A stretch of DNA of 64,000 nt from Desulfovibrio sp. JY (GCA_021730285.1 CP082962.1:2108001-2172000), one strand, 5' to 3'; shown: positions 51,986-61,733, counted from the stretch's first letter. Numbers and translations are program-made. The notes: generated by a model not told the origin, from the sequence alone.

Positions 51986-52922
51986 GCCGTCCGAGGTCTT
52001 CCTCCCGGCAGGCGGCCAGGGAAGCCCGCCGCAGCCGTTTGACCAGCCAGGGTCCTTCCCAGGCGGGCGGCGCGCAAAAAGCGGCGTCCGGCAGTGTCAG
52101 CCGCCAGGCGTGCAGCCGCATGGGCGGCTGGCCGCCGCCGTATTTCGGGTCGCCGACGATGGGGTAGCCGCGCGAGGCGAGTTGGGCCCGGATCTGCTGG
52201 GTGCGGCCGGTCAAAAGCCGCACCTCGACCAGACTGGCCGTGTCCATGATTCCCAACAGCCGGACCTTGCACACCGCTTCCTTGCCGTCCTCCGACGGCT
52301 CCACCCGTTCGCGTCCCGGACCGCCTTCCTTGGCCAGCCGGTCGCGCAACGTCACCCAATCATTCACTTCGCCAAGCGCCCATTCGCCCCAGACCCAGGC
52401 GAGGTAGTCCTTGTGGGCCGTGCCGGTGGTGATGGCCTCGTGGATGGCGCGCAGGGCGCGGTAGGACTTGGCCACGAGGAGCACGCCGGTAGTGTCGCGG
52501 TCGAGGCGGTGGGCCGGCGTGGGACGGAAAGGGGCGTCGGGGTAGCGCGCGCGCAGGATGCTGGTCAGGGCGAAAGGATGGCCGGAGCCGGGATGGACGG
52601 GCAGGCCGGCCGGCTTGACGATGACGAGGAGGTCGTCGTCCTCGTGGAGGATGTCCAGGTCGTGCCCAGGCGGCGCGGTTTTTTTCTCCGGCGTGTCGTG
52701 TGGCGCTTTGATCTCGTAAGGCGGCATGCGCACGATCTGGCCGGTGGCCACCCGGTCGAAGGGCTTGCAGCGCTTGCCGTCGATGCGGACCTGCCCGGTG
52801 CGGATGAATTTCTGCAAGGCGGCCGGGGGCACCGCGCCGTCCAGACGCCGGGTCAGGTATTGAAGAAGCTTTTGTCCGCCCTCGGCCGCGGCCACGGTGA
52901 AATTCTGCACAGGCGTTTTCAT
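51951..52922 (-). CDS. RluC/RluD-family 23S rRNA pseudouridine synthase
   Basis: 323 residues. N-terminal S4 RNA-binding domain (LQKFIRTGQVRIDGKRCKP) and a catalytic domain with HRLDRDTTGVLLVAK, the catalytic Asp, and RLLTGRTQQIRAQLASRG. Uses no cofactor to isomerise uridines in large-subunit rRNA. It is convergent with the methyltransferase gene. The target helix is unknown. Confidence 0.9.
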   Translation of the reverse strand: MKTPVQNFTVAAAEGGQKLLQYLTRRLDGAVPPAALQKFIRTGQVRIDGKRCKPFDRVATGQIVRMPPYEIKAPHDTPEKKTAPPGHDLDILHEDDDLLVIVKPAGLPVHPGSGHPFALTSILRARYPDAPFRPTPAHRLDRDTTGVLLVAKSYRALRAIHEAITTGTAHKDYLAWVWGEWALGEVNDWVTLRDRLAKEGGPGRERVEPSEDGKEAVCKVRLLGIMDTASLVEVRLLTGRTQQIRAQLASRGYPIVGDPKYGGGQPPMRLHAWRLTLPDAAFCAPPAWEGPWLVKRLRRASLAACREEDLGRPTASAPPDAPE

Positions 52923-52964
52923 TGTATCACCGGGACGCAGGTTTTTTCCCGTCTCTCCCCTTTA

Positions 52965-53025
52965 AAAGTTTTTCGGGAGGGGAGCGCGAGGGGAACCCCT
53001 TTTTTCAAAAAGGGGTTCCCCTCGC
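52965..53025. repeat. Class A-type palindromic repeat (long-loop variant)
   Basis: Flank AAAGTTTTTCGGGAGGGGA then hairpin 52986-53025 (GCGAGGGGAACCCCTTTTTT, AAAGGGGTTCCCCTCGC), between the livK end and the pseudouridine synthase start. Confidence 0.75.
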
Positions 53026-53051
53026 ACCTTCTTTACCTCTTCCACTTTCAC

Positions 53052-54278
53052 CTACGGCGCAAGCTTGAAGCGGCCGGAGTCCACGATGAGCATGATCATG
53101 GAGTCCGGACCCAGGCCGTTATGGTCCTGGGAGGAGAGGTTGTAGACGCCGGAGACGCCGACCACGTGGTGGAGGTTTTCCAGGGCCTCGCGCAGGGCCT
53201 CCGGGTCGGCCTTGCCGGCCTTTTCCAGGCCCGCCCGCAGAAGCGTCAGGGCGTCGTAGGCATAGCCGGAGTGGGTGTTGAGCGGAAATTTCTCCTGGAT
53301 GCCGGCGTCATTGTAGGCCTTGATGAAGGACTCGATGACGATTTTCTGCGGGTCTTCGTCGGACAGGGTTTCCGGGGCCATGAGCTTGGTGCCGGGCATG
53401 ATCGTGCCGCCGGCGGCCTCGCCGGCCAGCTTCAGGTAATTGGGGCCGGGCTGGCCGTGGCATTCGACGAGCAGGGGACGTTCGCCGGGCAGGGAGGCAA
53501 AGTTCTTGGCGGCGATGGCTCCGGCCGGGCCGATGGTCCAGACCACCACGGCCTGGGGCTTGGCGGCTTGCAGCTTGAAGGCCTGGGCCGAGAAATCCGT
53601 GCCCTTGGGATCGAAGGTTTCCGAGGCGATGATGTCGATGCCGGACTTGGAGGCGTTTTGCTTAAGCTCCGCGAGGCCGTCCTGGCCGAAGGCGTCCTTG
53701 GAGCTCATGACCGCGATCTTCGAGATGTTCTTGCCTTTCAGGTACTCGTAGATTTTGGCCACGGCCGTGGCGGTTCGCTGCGGGGCCTTGAAGGTCCAGG
53801 CGTAGGGGCCGAACTTGCCGCCGGCAATGACCGCGTCGCCGCCCACGGTCATGATGACCGGGACGTGTTTTTCCTCGGTGTATTTTTTGACGGCCAGCCC
53901 CTCGCCGGTGGAGGTCGGGCCGATAATCGCCAGGACGTGGTCGCCCTCGACGAGCTTTCTGGCCTCGCGCAGGGCCACATCCGGGGAGGATTCGGTGTCG
54001 TAGGCGATCAGTTTGAGCGGCCGGCCCAGGATGCCGCCCATGGCGTTGATCTGTTTGACGGTCATCTCGGCCACGAGCTTGCTCGGGGTGCCGACCACGG
54101 CGGCCGGGCCGGACTGGGCGAAAAGCCCGCCGATGACGATGGGGTCGCCGGTTGGGGCCGGGTGCTGTTCGGCCGGCTGCGTCGTGGCGGCGGGGGCCGG
54201 GCTCTGGCCGGCCTGCTGGGCCGCGGCGACGGCGGGAACAAGGAGCAATGCTGCGAACAGCATAAGGATTTTGGCCAT
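53052..54278 (-). CDS. livK: Branched-chain amino acid ABC transporter substrate-binding protein
   Basis: 408 residues, Sec signal peptide (MAKILMLFAALLLVPAVAAAQQ) then the periplasmic binding fold type I (GDPIVIGGLFAQSGPAAVVG, IIGPTSTGEGLAVKKYTEE, SSKDAFGQDGLAEL, TETFDPKGTDFSAQ). GGAGG eight bases before ATG 54278. It belongs with the two permeases encoded upstream on the same strand. The first 40 mature residues are a low-complexity Ala/Pro/Gln stretch, a likely linker. Ligand not established; the family binds amino acids, short amides or aromatic acids. Confidence 0.9.
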   Translation of the reverse strand: MAKILMLFAALLLVPAVAAAQQAGQSPAPAATTQPAEQHPAPTGDPIVIGGLFAQSGPAAVVGTPSKLVAEMTVKQINAMGGILGRPLKLIAYDTESSPDVALREARKLVEGDHVLAIIGPTSTGEGLAVKKYTEEKHVPVIMTVGGDAVIAGGKFGPYAWTFKAPQRTATAVAKIYEYLKGKNISKIAVMSSKDAFGQDGLAELKQNASKSGIDIIASETFDPKGTDFSAQAFKLQAAKPQAVVVWTIGPAGAIAAKNFASLPGERPLLVECHGQPGPNYLKLAGEAAGGTIMPGTKLMAPETLSDEDPQKIVIESFIKAYNDAGIQEKFPLNTHSGYAYDALTLLRAGLEKAGKADPEALREALENLHHVVGVSGVYNLSSQDHNGLGPDSMIMLIVDSGRFKLAP

Positions 54279-54352
54279 GCGGAAGCCTCCGGGGCGGATT
54301 GGTCTTGGCGAAAGCAGCCAGGAATTTTTACCGCAACCGGGGGCGAAGTAAA

Positions 54353-55285
54353 TCATTTTTGCAAGGGACGCATCTGGTCCGTCAGGCGCAGCCGCAGGAA
54401 TCCGGCCACGAGCGCCGCGCCGAGAAGCAGGCCGTTGACCAGGGTGCGGGCGTCGCCCAGAAACTGGAGGTGGCTCATGGCCGTCTCCAGCACAAGGGCG
54501 GCGAGCAGGGGGCGCAGGAGGTTGCCCGGGCCGCCGATGACGAGGAATAAAAGCGCCTTGAGCGAGAGTTCCAGGTTGAACTGCTCCGGGCTTATAAAGC
54601 CGGTGTAGTGGCCGTGGAGCACGCCGGCCGCGGCCGAAAACGCCCCGCCCAGGCCAAAGGACACGGCCCGCACCGCCGGCCGGTCGATGCCGAGGCTCGA
54701 GGCGGCGGCGCGGTCGTCGCGGCAGGCGGCCAGGGCCCGCCCCAGCCGGCTGTCGCGCACGGCCAGGAAGACGTAGGCCCCCACGGCCAAAAGCAGGACG
54801 AAAAGGAAAAAGGTCACCCGGTCGCCGGCCAGCGCCCCGACACCCGGCAACGCCAGCTTGCTCTCCACCATGAGCCCGGCCGAGCCGCCGGTGACGCTTT
54901 CGAGGGTGAGCGCCACGTTGATGCACACCAGCGACACGCACAGCGTGGCCATGGCCAGAAATCCCTCGCCGAGGCGCTCCATGGGCCGGCTGATGACGGC
55001 CGCTAGGACTCCCGCGCCGACGACCACCGCCGGAACGATGACAAGCGTCGCCCCGGGATAGCGGGCGTGCAGCAGCACCGAGGCGTAGGCGCCGATGCCG
55101 GCGAAGGCTCCCTGGGCCAGGGAGATCTGGCCGCCGAGACCCAGGCAGAAGTTGAGCGCCAGGACGTTTGCCGCCAGAAACATGTGCTGGTTGACGCCGA
55201 TGAGCTGGTAGGCGGGGGTGAAGATCCCCACCGCCAGAAGCGCTCCGAAAAAAAACGCCAGGGAGGTCTTGCGGGAAAGGGGCAT
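54353..55285 (-). CDS. livM: Branched-chain amino acid ABC transporter permease, LivM type
   Basis: 310 residues with about nine membrane helices and the LivM pattern NFCLGLGGQISLAQGAFAGIGAY (near 44-66), ALAACRDDRAAASSLGID for the coupling helix, and LLFLVIGGPGNLLRPLLAA. The gene starts five bases after the LivH stop. Its weak ribosome site suggests translational coupling. No ATP-binding subunit (LivG/LivF) follows before livK or elsewhere in the window. Confidence 0.88.
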   Translation of the reverse strand: MPLSRKTSLAFFFGALLAVGIFTPAYQLIGVNQHMFLAANVLALNFCLGLGGQISLAQGAFAGIGAYASVLLHARYPGATLVIVPAVVVGAGVLAAVISRPMERLGEGFLAMATLCVSLVCINVALTLESVTGGSAGLMVESKLALPGVGALAGDRVTFFLFVLLLAVGAYVFLAVRDSRLGRALAACRDDRAAASSLGIDRPAVRAVSFGLGGAFSAAAGVLHGHYTGFISPEQFNLELSLKALLFLVIGGPGNLLRPLLAALVLETAMSHLQFLGDARTLVNGLLLGAALVAGFLRLRLTDQMRPLQK

Positions 55286-55290
55286 GGCGT

Positions 55291-56160
55291 TCACGGCCGC
55301 TCGGCCTCGCCCTCGCCCGGGGCCAGGACCAGCAAAACGATGATGAGCGCGTAGGTGGCGGTTTCCTTGAGCTCCCCGGAAAGCAGCAGCACCAGCGCCG
55401 CCTCGACAAGCCCCAGGGCCAGGCCGCCCAGAAACACCCGGCCAAGCGAGACGTAGCCGCCGATGGTGGCCGCGGCGAAGCCCTTGAGCCCAAGCCCGAG
55501 GCCCATGTCGTAGCGAAGCCCGGTCTGCGGCCCGACGGCCAGGGCGGCCAGGGAGGCCAGTCCCCCGGCCAGGGCGAAGGACAGGGCATGGCAGAACACC
55601 GGGTTTATGCCCATGAGCCGCGCCGCCACGGCGTTTTGCGAGGTGGCCCGAAGCGCCCGGCCAAGGCGCGTGCGTTTGAGGAAAAGCCCGAGCACCAACG
55701 CGCTGCAAACGGCCAGCACAAGGCCGGTTGCCGTGTCGCGGCCGAGAAAGACCGGTCCCAGGCGCAGGTCGGGCAGGGGGAGCAGGCGCGGGGGCATGAG
55801 CGGATTCTTGCCCCAGGCCAGGATGGCCACGCCCTGAAACACCAGACTCGCCGCCACGGTCAGCATGAGTTGCCGCAGCGGCGAGGCGCGAAGCGAAAGC
55901 CCGAGCGTGGTGGCGAAAAGCAGCCTGCCCAAAAAAAATCCGGCCAGCACGGCGGCCGCCACCGCCACGAACGGCGAGAGGTGAACGAGGCTGGCCAGGG
56001 TGGCGATTGAAAGCCCGCCCAAAAGCAGCAGTTCGCCCTGGGCGAAGTTGATCAGCCGACTGGCGCTGTAGATCAGGGAAAAACCCAGGGCCATGAGGCC
56101 ATAGACGGCCCCCAGGGCCAGTCCCGAGTTGACGATCTGGGCCAGATACAGGGCAAACAA
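55291..56160 (-). CDS. livH: Branched-chain amino acid ABC transporter permease, LivH type
   Basis: 289 residues, about eight membrane helices. LivH marks: YGLMALGFSLIYSASRLINFAQGELLLLGG and RATSQNAVAARLMGIN (coupling helix) plus LGLGLKGFAAATIGGYVSLGRVFLGGLALG. TTG start at 56160 with GAGG upstream; no ATG occurs before the first helix. It leads the livH-livM-livK unit. The missing ATPases must be supplied from elsewhere if the transporter is functional. Confidence 0.88.
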   Translation of the reverse strand: MFALYLAQIVNSGLALGAVYGLMALGFSLIYSASRLINFAQGELLLLGGLSIATLASLVHLSPFVAVAAAVLAGFFLGRLLFATTLGLSLRASPLRQLMLTVAASLVFQGVAILAWGKNPLMPPRLLPLPDLRLGPVFLGRDTATGLVLAVCSALVLGLFLKRTRLGRALRATSQNAVAARLMGINPVFCHALSFALAGGLASLAALAVGPQTGLRYDMGLGLGLKGFAAATIGGYVSLGRVFLGGLALGLVEAALVLLLSGELKETATYALIIVLLVLAPGEGEAERP

Positions 56161-56193
56161 AGGGACCTCGCCGGGGCAAACGGGTTCGGGTAC

Positions 56194-56236
56194 AAAAAAA
56201 GCCGGGAGAACCGCCGCAAAATGCGGTTCTCCCGGC
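56194..56236 (-). terminator. Rho-independent terminator of the VCBS-domain gene
   Basis: Perfect 14-base stem GCCGGGAGAACCGC / GCGGTTCTCCCGGC followed on the minus strand by seven T residues. It lies 20 bases after the gene's stop and just upstream of livH. Confidence 0.92.
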
Positions 56237-56256
56237 TTGTCGTCAAGAGGAAAGGG

Positions 56257-57903
56257 CTACTGGGTGCCCATGTCGATGCCGAACTCGCCGGGCTGGGTCT
56301 TGCTCGAGTTGTCGAGCTTGTAGGCCAGCACGATGGTGCGGCGGGCGTAGACGCCGGCGGCGCCCGGCCAGGTGTTGATGCACACCACGAGCTCTTTCTG
56401 GCCGTCGTTGTCGATGTCGGCCAGGGTGTAGCCGGTGATGGTGCCCTTGATGCGGCGCGTCTTCCACAGAAGGCTCATGCCCACGCCGTCCCAGTACAGG
56501 GAGTGGATCTCACCCTGGGAGAAGGTGCGGAAGGTTTCGAAGAACTGGGCGGCAAGGGAGATGTTCTTGCTCACCAGCAGTTCGAAACGGTCGCTTTTGT
56601 CCAGGTTGGCCACGATCATGGGCAGCGGGATGTAATAGTAGGTCCAGAGGTAGTCGGACTTTGGCTTTTCCATGGGGGCCATGAGCGAGTCGTATTCCAG
56701 GCCGATGGCCGAGCCGCAGTATTGCTCTTCCGTGGCGGCCACGCGTTCGCCCTTGGCCGTGAAGACGACCAGATGGTCCTTGTCGTCGTTTATGATGACC
56801 TTGTAGCCGCTTTTCTCGGGAAGGTAGACGAAGTTGAAGGGGTTGGCCTTGCTCGGGAGGTTCAGCCGCGTGGAAAGCGCGGGCTGGCCGCCGGAGAAGA
56901 TGACGTTGTGCACGCCCTGGACGAACAGGTCCTTGGGATCGCCCTTGGACCCGACGAGCTGCCGGGAGAAGTCCGGCGGCACGGCGGCCACGTTCAGGTA
57001 CAGCTTGATGTCCTTGTACAGCTCCTTGAGGTGCTGGCCATCGAGCTGGAGGATGAACGAACGGGGGTCCTTGAAGTACCGGCTCGAAACGATGATTTCG
57101 GCCTTGCCGTCGCCGTTGACGTCAAAGGTGCTGACTTTGAGCAGCTTGATGTTGGGCGGGACCTCGTACTTGGCGATGGGCATCAGCTGGCGGTCCTTGT
57201 AGGCGAAAACCTGCACGGAATGCTGGCCCATGATGACCACTTCGTTTTTCCCGTCGCCGTTGAGGTCGGCGATGGAGATGCCGGCGGAGACGAAGGGCAT
57301 GGACTGGCTGCGCCACACGCCCGGGGAATCGGCGGGACCGGCGTAGCGGAAGTTCGGGTTGAGGTAGGCCTTCTGGTTCTGGTTGGTCTGGTTGACCACG
57401 AAATTCGGGTTCATCTGGTTGATGTCGTCGCCGCCTTTGGCGGCGGGACGCTGGAAGATCTCGTTATTGAGCGACTGGGCCGTACGCTCCATGGCTGGGA
57501 TGAGGTCGGCCATCTTGGTGGTGAAATTTTTCGGCCATTTCTTGCCGTCCCGACCCAGCACCATGATGTCCACGCTGGCCTTGTCGCCGGAGACGGTGAT
57601 GGAGCCGTAGGCGAGATAGTCCGCGCCGACGGCGCTCAGGGCCTTCTGGGCCTCGGCCTCGGAGCCCGGGGCCTTGGTCAGCTTGGACGTGACCTTGCTC
57701 TTGTCCATGGGCGCAAGGTGTCCGGGCCAGTTCATGCGCGATTCGAGCATGCTCTGGGCGCCCTGGCTCAGGTATTGGTATTTCTCGGGACCGTGCACGG
57801 CAAACGGCGCCACGGCGTAGGTCTTGGCCGCATCGGCCAGGGCCATGGACGGCAGGCACAGCAGGGCCACCGCCAAAAGGGCAAGGCGACGGAAAAGCGT
57901 CAT
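56257..57903 (-). CDS. Secreted FG-GAP/VCBS repeat protein
   Basis: 548 residues with a Sec signal peptide (MTLFRRLALLAVALLCLPSMALA). The first 150 mature residues resemble the periplasmic TolB-amino-terminal/CsgG-like domain (YAVAPFAVHGPEKYQYLSQG). The rest contains VCBS-type beta-propeller blades with the calcium motifs DLNGDGKNEVVIMG, DVNGDGKAEIIVSS and DIDNDGQKELVVCI. The fold is typical of surface- or periplasm-located carbohydrate or protein binders. GGAGG is eight bases before ATG 57903. Function is not known. It ends at a strong terminator. Confidence 0.85.
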   Translation of the reverse strand: MTLFRRLALLAVALLCLPSMALADAAKTYAVAPFAVHGPEKYQYLSQGAQSMLESRMNWPGHLAPMDKSKVTSKLTKAPGSEAEAQKALSAVGADYLAYGSITVSGDKASVDIMVLGRDGKKWPKNFTTKMADLIPAMERTAQSLNNEIFQRPAAKGGDDINQMNPNFVVNQTNQNQKAYLNPNFRYAGPADSPGVWRSQSMPFVSAGISIADLNGDGKNEVVIMGQHSVQVFAYKDRQLMPIAKYEVPPNIKLLKVSTFDVNGDGKAEIIVSSRYFKDPRSFILQLDGQHLKELYKDIKLYLNVAAVPPDFSRQLVGSKGDPKDLFVQGVHNVIFSGGQPALSTRLNLPSKANPFNFVYLPEKSGYKVIINDDKDHLVVFTAKGERVAATEEQYCGSAIGLEYDSLMAPMEKPKSDYLWTYYYIPLPMIVANLDKSDRFELLVSKNISLAAQFFETFRTFSQGEIHSLYWDGVGMSLLWKTRRIKGTITGYTLADIDNDGQKELVVCINTWPGAAGVYARRTIVLAYKLDNSSKTQPGEFGIDMGTQ

Positions 57904-58151
57904 AAGGGGTTCCTCCGGGTCCCATGGGGGACCGTTTTGTCCGGGAGCGCGGCCGTGGCTCGGGGCCAAGGCTTCGCGAGGCCCTGCATTACTATCAAAG
58001 ACGACACCCTTGCAAGGGCCGGTTTCCGTTCCGTCATGATCCCGGGAATCGGCTTGGCGCGTCACCCAGGCGGGCCGCGCTGTTGAACATGGCCGCCCGA
58101 TATGGTTGTATGGGGACAAGCGGCCGAGAGTGGCCTCCAAGGAATACATAC

Positions 58152-59934
58152 ATGTTCTTGCCTGGTGTCCTTCGCAACGGCGGTTTTGGGTTGGCCCATT
58201 GGCCGCGCCATGCGCGGCGGCTGGTCTTAAGCGCCCTGGTCGGCGTGGTCGCCGGGCTGGGGGCCGTCTTTTTCGACTCCCTGCTGGTGCAGTCCCTGAC
58301 CTGGCTCGTCGAGGTCCCCATGGCCTGGGCGCGCCATGGAATCGCCTTCCAGTCCGCGCCCGGCCTGCACACCCCGATCGTCAGCTGGATCATCATCCCC
58401 ATCGCCGGCCTTGGCGGGCTGGCGTCCGGGCTGCTGGTCTTCTGCATCGCCCCCGAGGCCGAGGGGCACGGCACCGACGCCATGATCGAGTCGTTCCATC
58501 TGCGCGGCGGTTACGTGCGCAAGCGCGCTCCGATCATCAAATTTATCGCCTCGGCGCTCACCATCGGCTCGGGCGGTTCGGCCGGCAAGGAAGGCCCCAT
58601 CGCCCAGATCGGTTCGGGCTTCGGCTCCATCCTGGCCACCTTTCTCAAGCTCGACACGGCCGACCGGCGCGTTCTGCTGCTGGCCGGCGCGGCCGGCGGC
58701 ATCGGGGCCATCTTCCAGGCCCCGCTCGGGGCGGCGCTTTTCGTGCCCGGCGTGCTCTACCGCGACACGGAATATGAATTCGAGGCGCTTTTATCCTGCA
58801 TCATCGCCTCCATATCCGCCTACGCGGTTTTTTCCCAGGTGTTCGGCCGGCAAGCCCTTTTTACCCCGGGCCCGGTCCATTTCGCCATGCCGGTGGAGCT
58901 TTTGCCCTGTCTGATTTTCGGTGTGCTGTGCGCCGCCGCCGGTTACATCTATATCAAGGTTTTCTACGGCCTGCGCGATCATTTCTTCAAACCCCTGCCC
59001 ATCCCGCGCATGCTCAAGCCCGCCATCGGCGGGCTGTTGCTCGGTTGCGTGGCCTGGCAGTTTCCGGAGGTCATCGACGGAGGCTACGTCTGGATACAGA
59101 CCGCCCTGGACGGGAAAATGCTGTGGCAGACCATGGCCGCGCTGGTGCTGCTCAAGATGGTGGCCACCTCGTTCACCATCGCTTCCGGCGGCTCGGGCGG
59201 CGTGTTCGGGCCGTCGGTCTTTATCGGGGCCATGCTGGGCGGAGCCTTCGGGGAGCTCGGGCACGCCCTTTTTCCGAATCTGGTGGTCAATCCCGGCTCG
59301 TTCGTGCTGATCGGCATGGGCGGTTTTTTTTTCCGGCGTGGCCAAGGTGCCCATCGCCTCGGTCATCATGGCCAGCGAAATGTGCTCGAGCTACACGCTG
59401 CTCGTGCCGCTGCTTCTGGTGTCCACCATCACCTTCCTGCTTTTGCCCCACAAGGTGACGCTCTACGAAAAGCAGATGGACAACCGGCTGGCCTCGCCGG
59501 CCCATATCGGCGAATTCGCCCGGGGCATCCTGTCGCGCATGACCGTGGGCGAGGCCATCCGCCAGCGGCCGGTGAGCGTCATCGCCGAGAACATGCCGTT
59601 TCACGCCCTGATAAAGGCCGTGACCAATTCCACGGAGTCGTATTTTCCGGTGGTCGACAAAAGCGGCCGGATGACGGGCATCCTTTCGGTCAACGACCTG
59701 CGCGAGGTGCTTTTCGACGACAGCCTGCGCGACCTCGTGGTGGCCAAGGACGTGGCCACCGCCCAGGTGGCCCGCGTGCGCGTGGGCGATTCCCTGGAAG
59801 CGGCCATGGACATCATGGCGCGGCTGCAAATCGACGAGCTGCCCGTTGTGGCGGACGACCAGCCCGACGAGATCGAGGCCATGTTGTCCAAGCAGGACAT
59901 CATCGACCACTACCACGACTGCTGCCTGATCTGA
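58152..59934 (+). pseudogene. ClC-type chloride channel/transporter with CBS domains, disrupted by a one-base frameshift
   Basis: Membrane part (about ten or more helices) with GSGGSAGKEGPIAQIG, carrying the gating Glu, and ASGGSGGVFGPSVFIGAMLG; then two cytoplasmic CBS domains (VGEAIRQRPVSVIAENMPFHAL; VGDSLEAAMDIMARLQIDELPVVADD). The first frame runs to ...GMGGFFF at 59332 and then reads unrelated residues; the second frame continues in register as VAKVPIASVIMASEM. Removing one T from the nine-T run at 59324-59332 restores GMGGFFSGVAKVP, so the intact form is about 593 residues. It may be a sequencing error, a true mutation, or slippage-controlled expression. AAGGA site before ATG 58152. Confidence 0.85.
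59324..59332 (+). other. Nine-T homopolymer at the ClC frameshift
   Basis: GGCGG followed by nine T then CCGGCG. Eight T would keep the reading frame. Long T runs in GC-rich genes are slippage-prone in replication and in transcription. Confidence 0.8.
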
Positions 59935-60028
59935 TCCGTCCCCGTTTCGTCGCCGAAACTTCGCCCGTCGCCCCTTGTCTTGTCCGCGCCTTGGGACTAC
60001 TCCCCTCCCGGACAAGCAAAGAGGCGTT

Positions 60029-61714
60029 ATGTTCCGATACCGGTTCGCCGCCGCCTGCGGCGTCCTGGCCCTGATTTTCGCGTTGGCTGCGCCCGCGTCG
60101 GCGGAGCCCCCCGCGACCCCGCCGCCCGGATTCACCGCCGCCGCCGTGGACGCCGGGCACATCCTGCGCCGCGTGAATCGCAAGCTTCTCGGCATCGACG
60201 TCGACTATCTGCTCGACGCCGACGTCAATCGCCGCCCCGGCGCGCGCAAGCTGGCCCGGGCCATCCTGGACCTTGGGGCCGGCACCCTGCGCTATCCCGG
60301 CGGCGAGAAATCCGACGGCATGCTCTGGGCCGCGCCGCCCGCCTTTCGCCGCCCCGGTCCCACCCTGGCCCGGCTCGGCCCCGACGAATGGCCCTCCAAC
60401 GACGCCCGCGTCTACGACCTCTACGGCCACCGCTACGTCCGCAAGCCCCTCGACTTCGACGCGTTCATCCGCCTGTGCCGGCAAACCGGGGCCGAACCGG
60501 TGGTGGTCGTGGCCTACGACTCCATGTACCGCCCCGGCAGCCCGGGCGAGACCGTGCCGGATAAGGCCACGCTGCTCAAAAACGCCGTGTCCTGGGTGCG
60601 CTATGCCAACATCGAGCGCCACTACGGCGTGAAATACTGGGAAATCGGCAACGAATCCTACTTCTACGTCTACAACGGCGGGGCCAAGGCCGCCGACTAC
60701 GCCCGGGACCTGCCCGTCTTCGCCGCGGCCATGAAAGGCGTGGACCCGACCATCAAGATCGGAGCCAATGGTCCGTCCGGCGCCGACGACGTGGGCTCCC
60801 TCGATAACTTAAGCGGCATCACCACGCCCTGGTGGCAGGCCGTGTTCGGCCTGGCCGCCGGCAGCATCGATTTCGTGTCCGTCCACGAATATCCCTGCTA
60901 CGCTTGGTACGGCTACGACTACTACCGCGACAGCCCGGTGCGCATGCTCGGCGTGTCCGAAATCGACAAGGCCGCCCGCCACTACGGCCCGCCCGGACTG
61001 GCCGACCGGCTGCGCTACCTCCTGACCGAAACCAACTCCGCCGACTGGTACGGGCATCCCCAGAACCTGGGCTGGAAACACGAAAATACCCTCGGCCACG
61101 CCCTGGTGCTCTTCGACATGCTGGCCCAGGCCATAAGCGACCCCCGGGTGGTCACGGCCCAGATCTGGACCACCCGCTGGCTCAATAACGATACCGCTCC
61201 GGAGCTCTGGGACGCCCTGGACAGCCGCAACCGGCCGTTGCCCACCGGATTGGCCCTCAAACTTCTCGCCAGAAACCTGGGAACCGCCCTCGTGGCCACA
61301 ACCGACGGCGACAAGGTGCGCGTCGTCGCCACCCGTAACGACCAAACCCGGCAACTCACCGTCTTTCTCCTCAACAAGGACACCACCCGCGACATCGTCC
61401 TGCACCTGGACGGCGGCCGCCCGGGCCGCACCGCCGCGCGACAGGTCTGGTCCGGATCGGGCCCGGACGACAAACGACCCGTCCTGCGCGCCGAAGCCCC
61501 GGTCGCCATCGCCAAAGGTCAGGCGCGCCTCACCCTGCCGCCCGTTTCGCTTACCGTGCTTACGGTACCCTTTCGGCCGGACGATATCGGCAGGTTGCGG
61601 GCGCAGCGGACGCGGTGGAGGCGGGCGGCGCCTTCGGCGAGGAGCCGGGGCGCTGCCCCGGGATTGGGCAGGAGAGGCTCTGCCTCTCCTGCACCTCTCC
61701 GCCGGGGGGCTTGA
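60029..61714 (+). CDS. Secreted glycoside hydrolase, GH51-like
   Basis: 561 residues with a Sec signal peptide (MFRYRFAAACGVLALIFALAAPASA). The TIM-barrel domain shows YWEIGNESYF (near 207-216), the acid/base Glu, and LLTETNSADW (near 332-341), the nucleophile Glu, which match the clan A layout of GH51-type arabinofuranosidases and related enzymes. The beta-sandwich after residue 420 is typical as well. It probably acts in the periplasm on polysaccharide side chains; the substrate is not certain. AGAGG is six bases before ATG 60029. The last 25 or so residues are encoded by a palindromic repeat (61645-61733). Confidence 0.8.
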   Translation: MFRYRFAAACGVLALIFALAAPASAEPPATPPPGFTAAAVDAGHILRRVNRKLLGIDVDYLLDADVNRRPGARKLARAILDLGAGTLRYPGGEKSDGMLWAAPPAFRRPGPTLARLGPDEWPSNDARVYDLYGHRYVRKPLDFDAFIRLCRQTGAEPVVVVAYDSMYRPGSPGETVPDKATLLKNAVSWVRYANIERHYGVKYWEIGNESYFYVYNGGAKAADYARDLPVFAAAMKGVDPTIKIGANGPSGADDVGSLDNLSGITTPWWQAVFGLAAGSIDFVSVHEYPCYAWYGYDYYRDSPVRMLGVSEIDKAARHYGPPGLADRLRYLLTETNSADWYGHPQNLGWKHENTLGHALVLFDMLAQAISDPRVVTAQIWTTRWLNNDTAPELWDALDSRNRPLPTGLALKLLARNLGTALVATTDGDKVRVVATRNDQTRQLTVFLLNKDTTRDIVLHLDGGRPGRTAARQVWSGSGPDDKRPVLRAEAPVAIAKGQARLTLPPVSLTVLTVPFRPDDIGRLRAQRTRWRRAAPSARSRGAAPGLGRRGSASPAPLRRGA

Positions 61715-61733
61715 TGCCCCCCGGACCCCCCTT
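61645..61733. repeat. Class C palindromic repeat cluster, entered by the hydrolase gene
   Basis: CCGGGGCGCTGCCCCGG, then GCAGGAGAGGCTCTGCCTCTCCTGC and GGGGGGCTTGATGCCCCCCGGACCCCCC. It overlaps the end of the GH51-like gene (stop 61714), so this repeat supplies the C-terminal residues. Confidence 0.8.
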
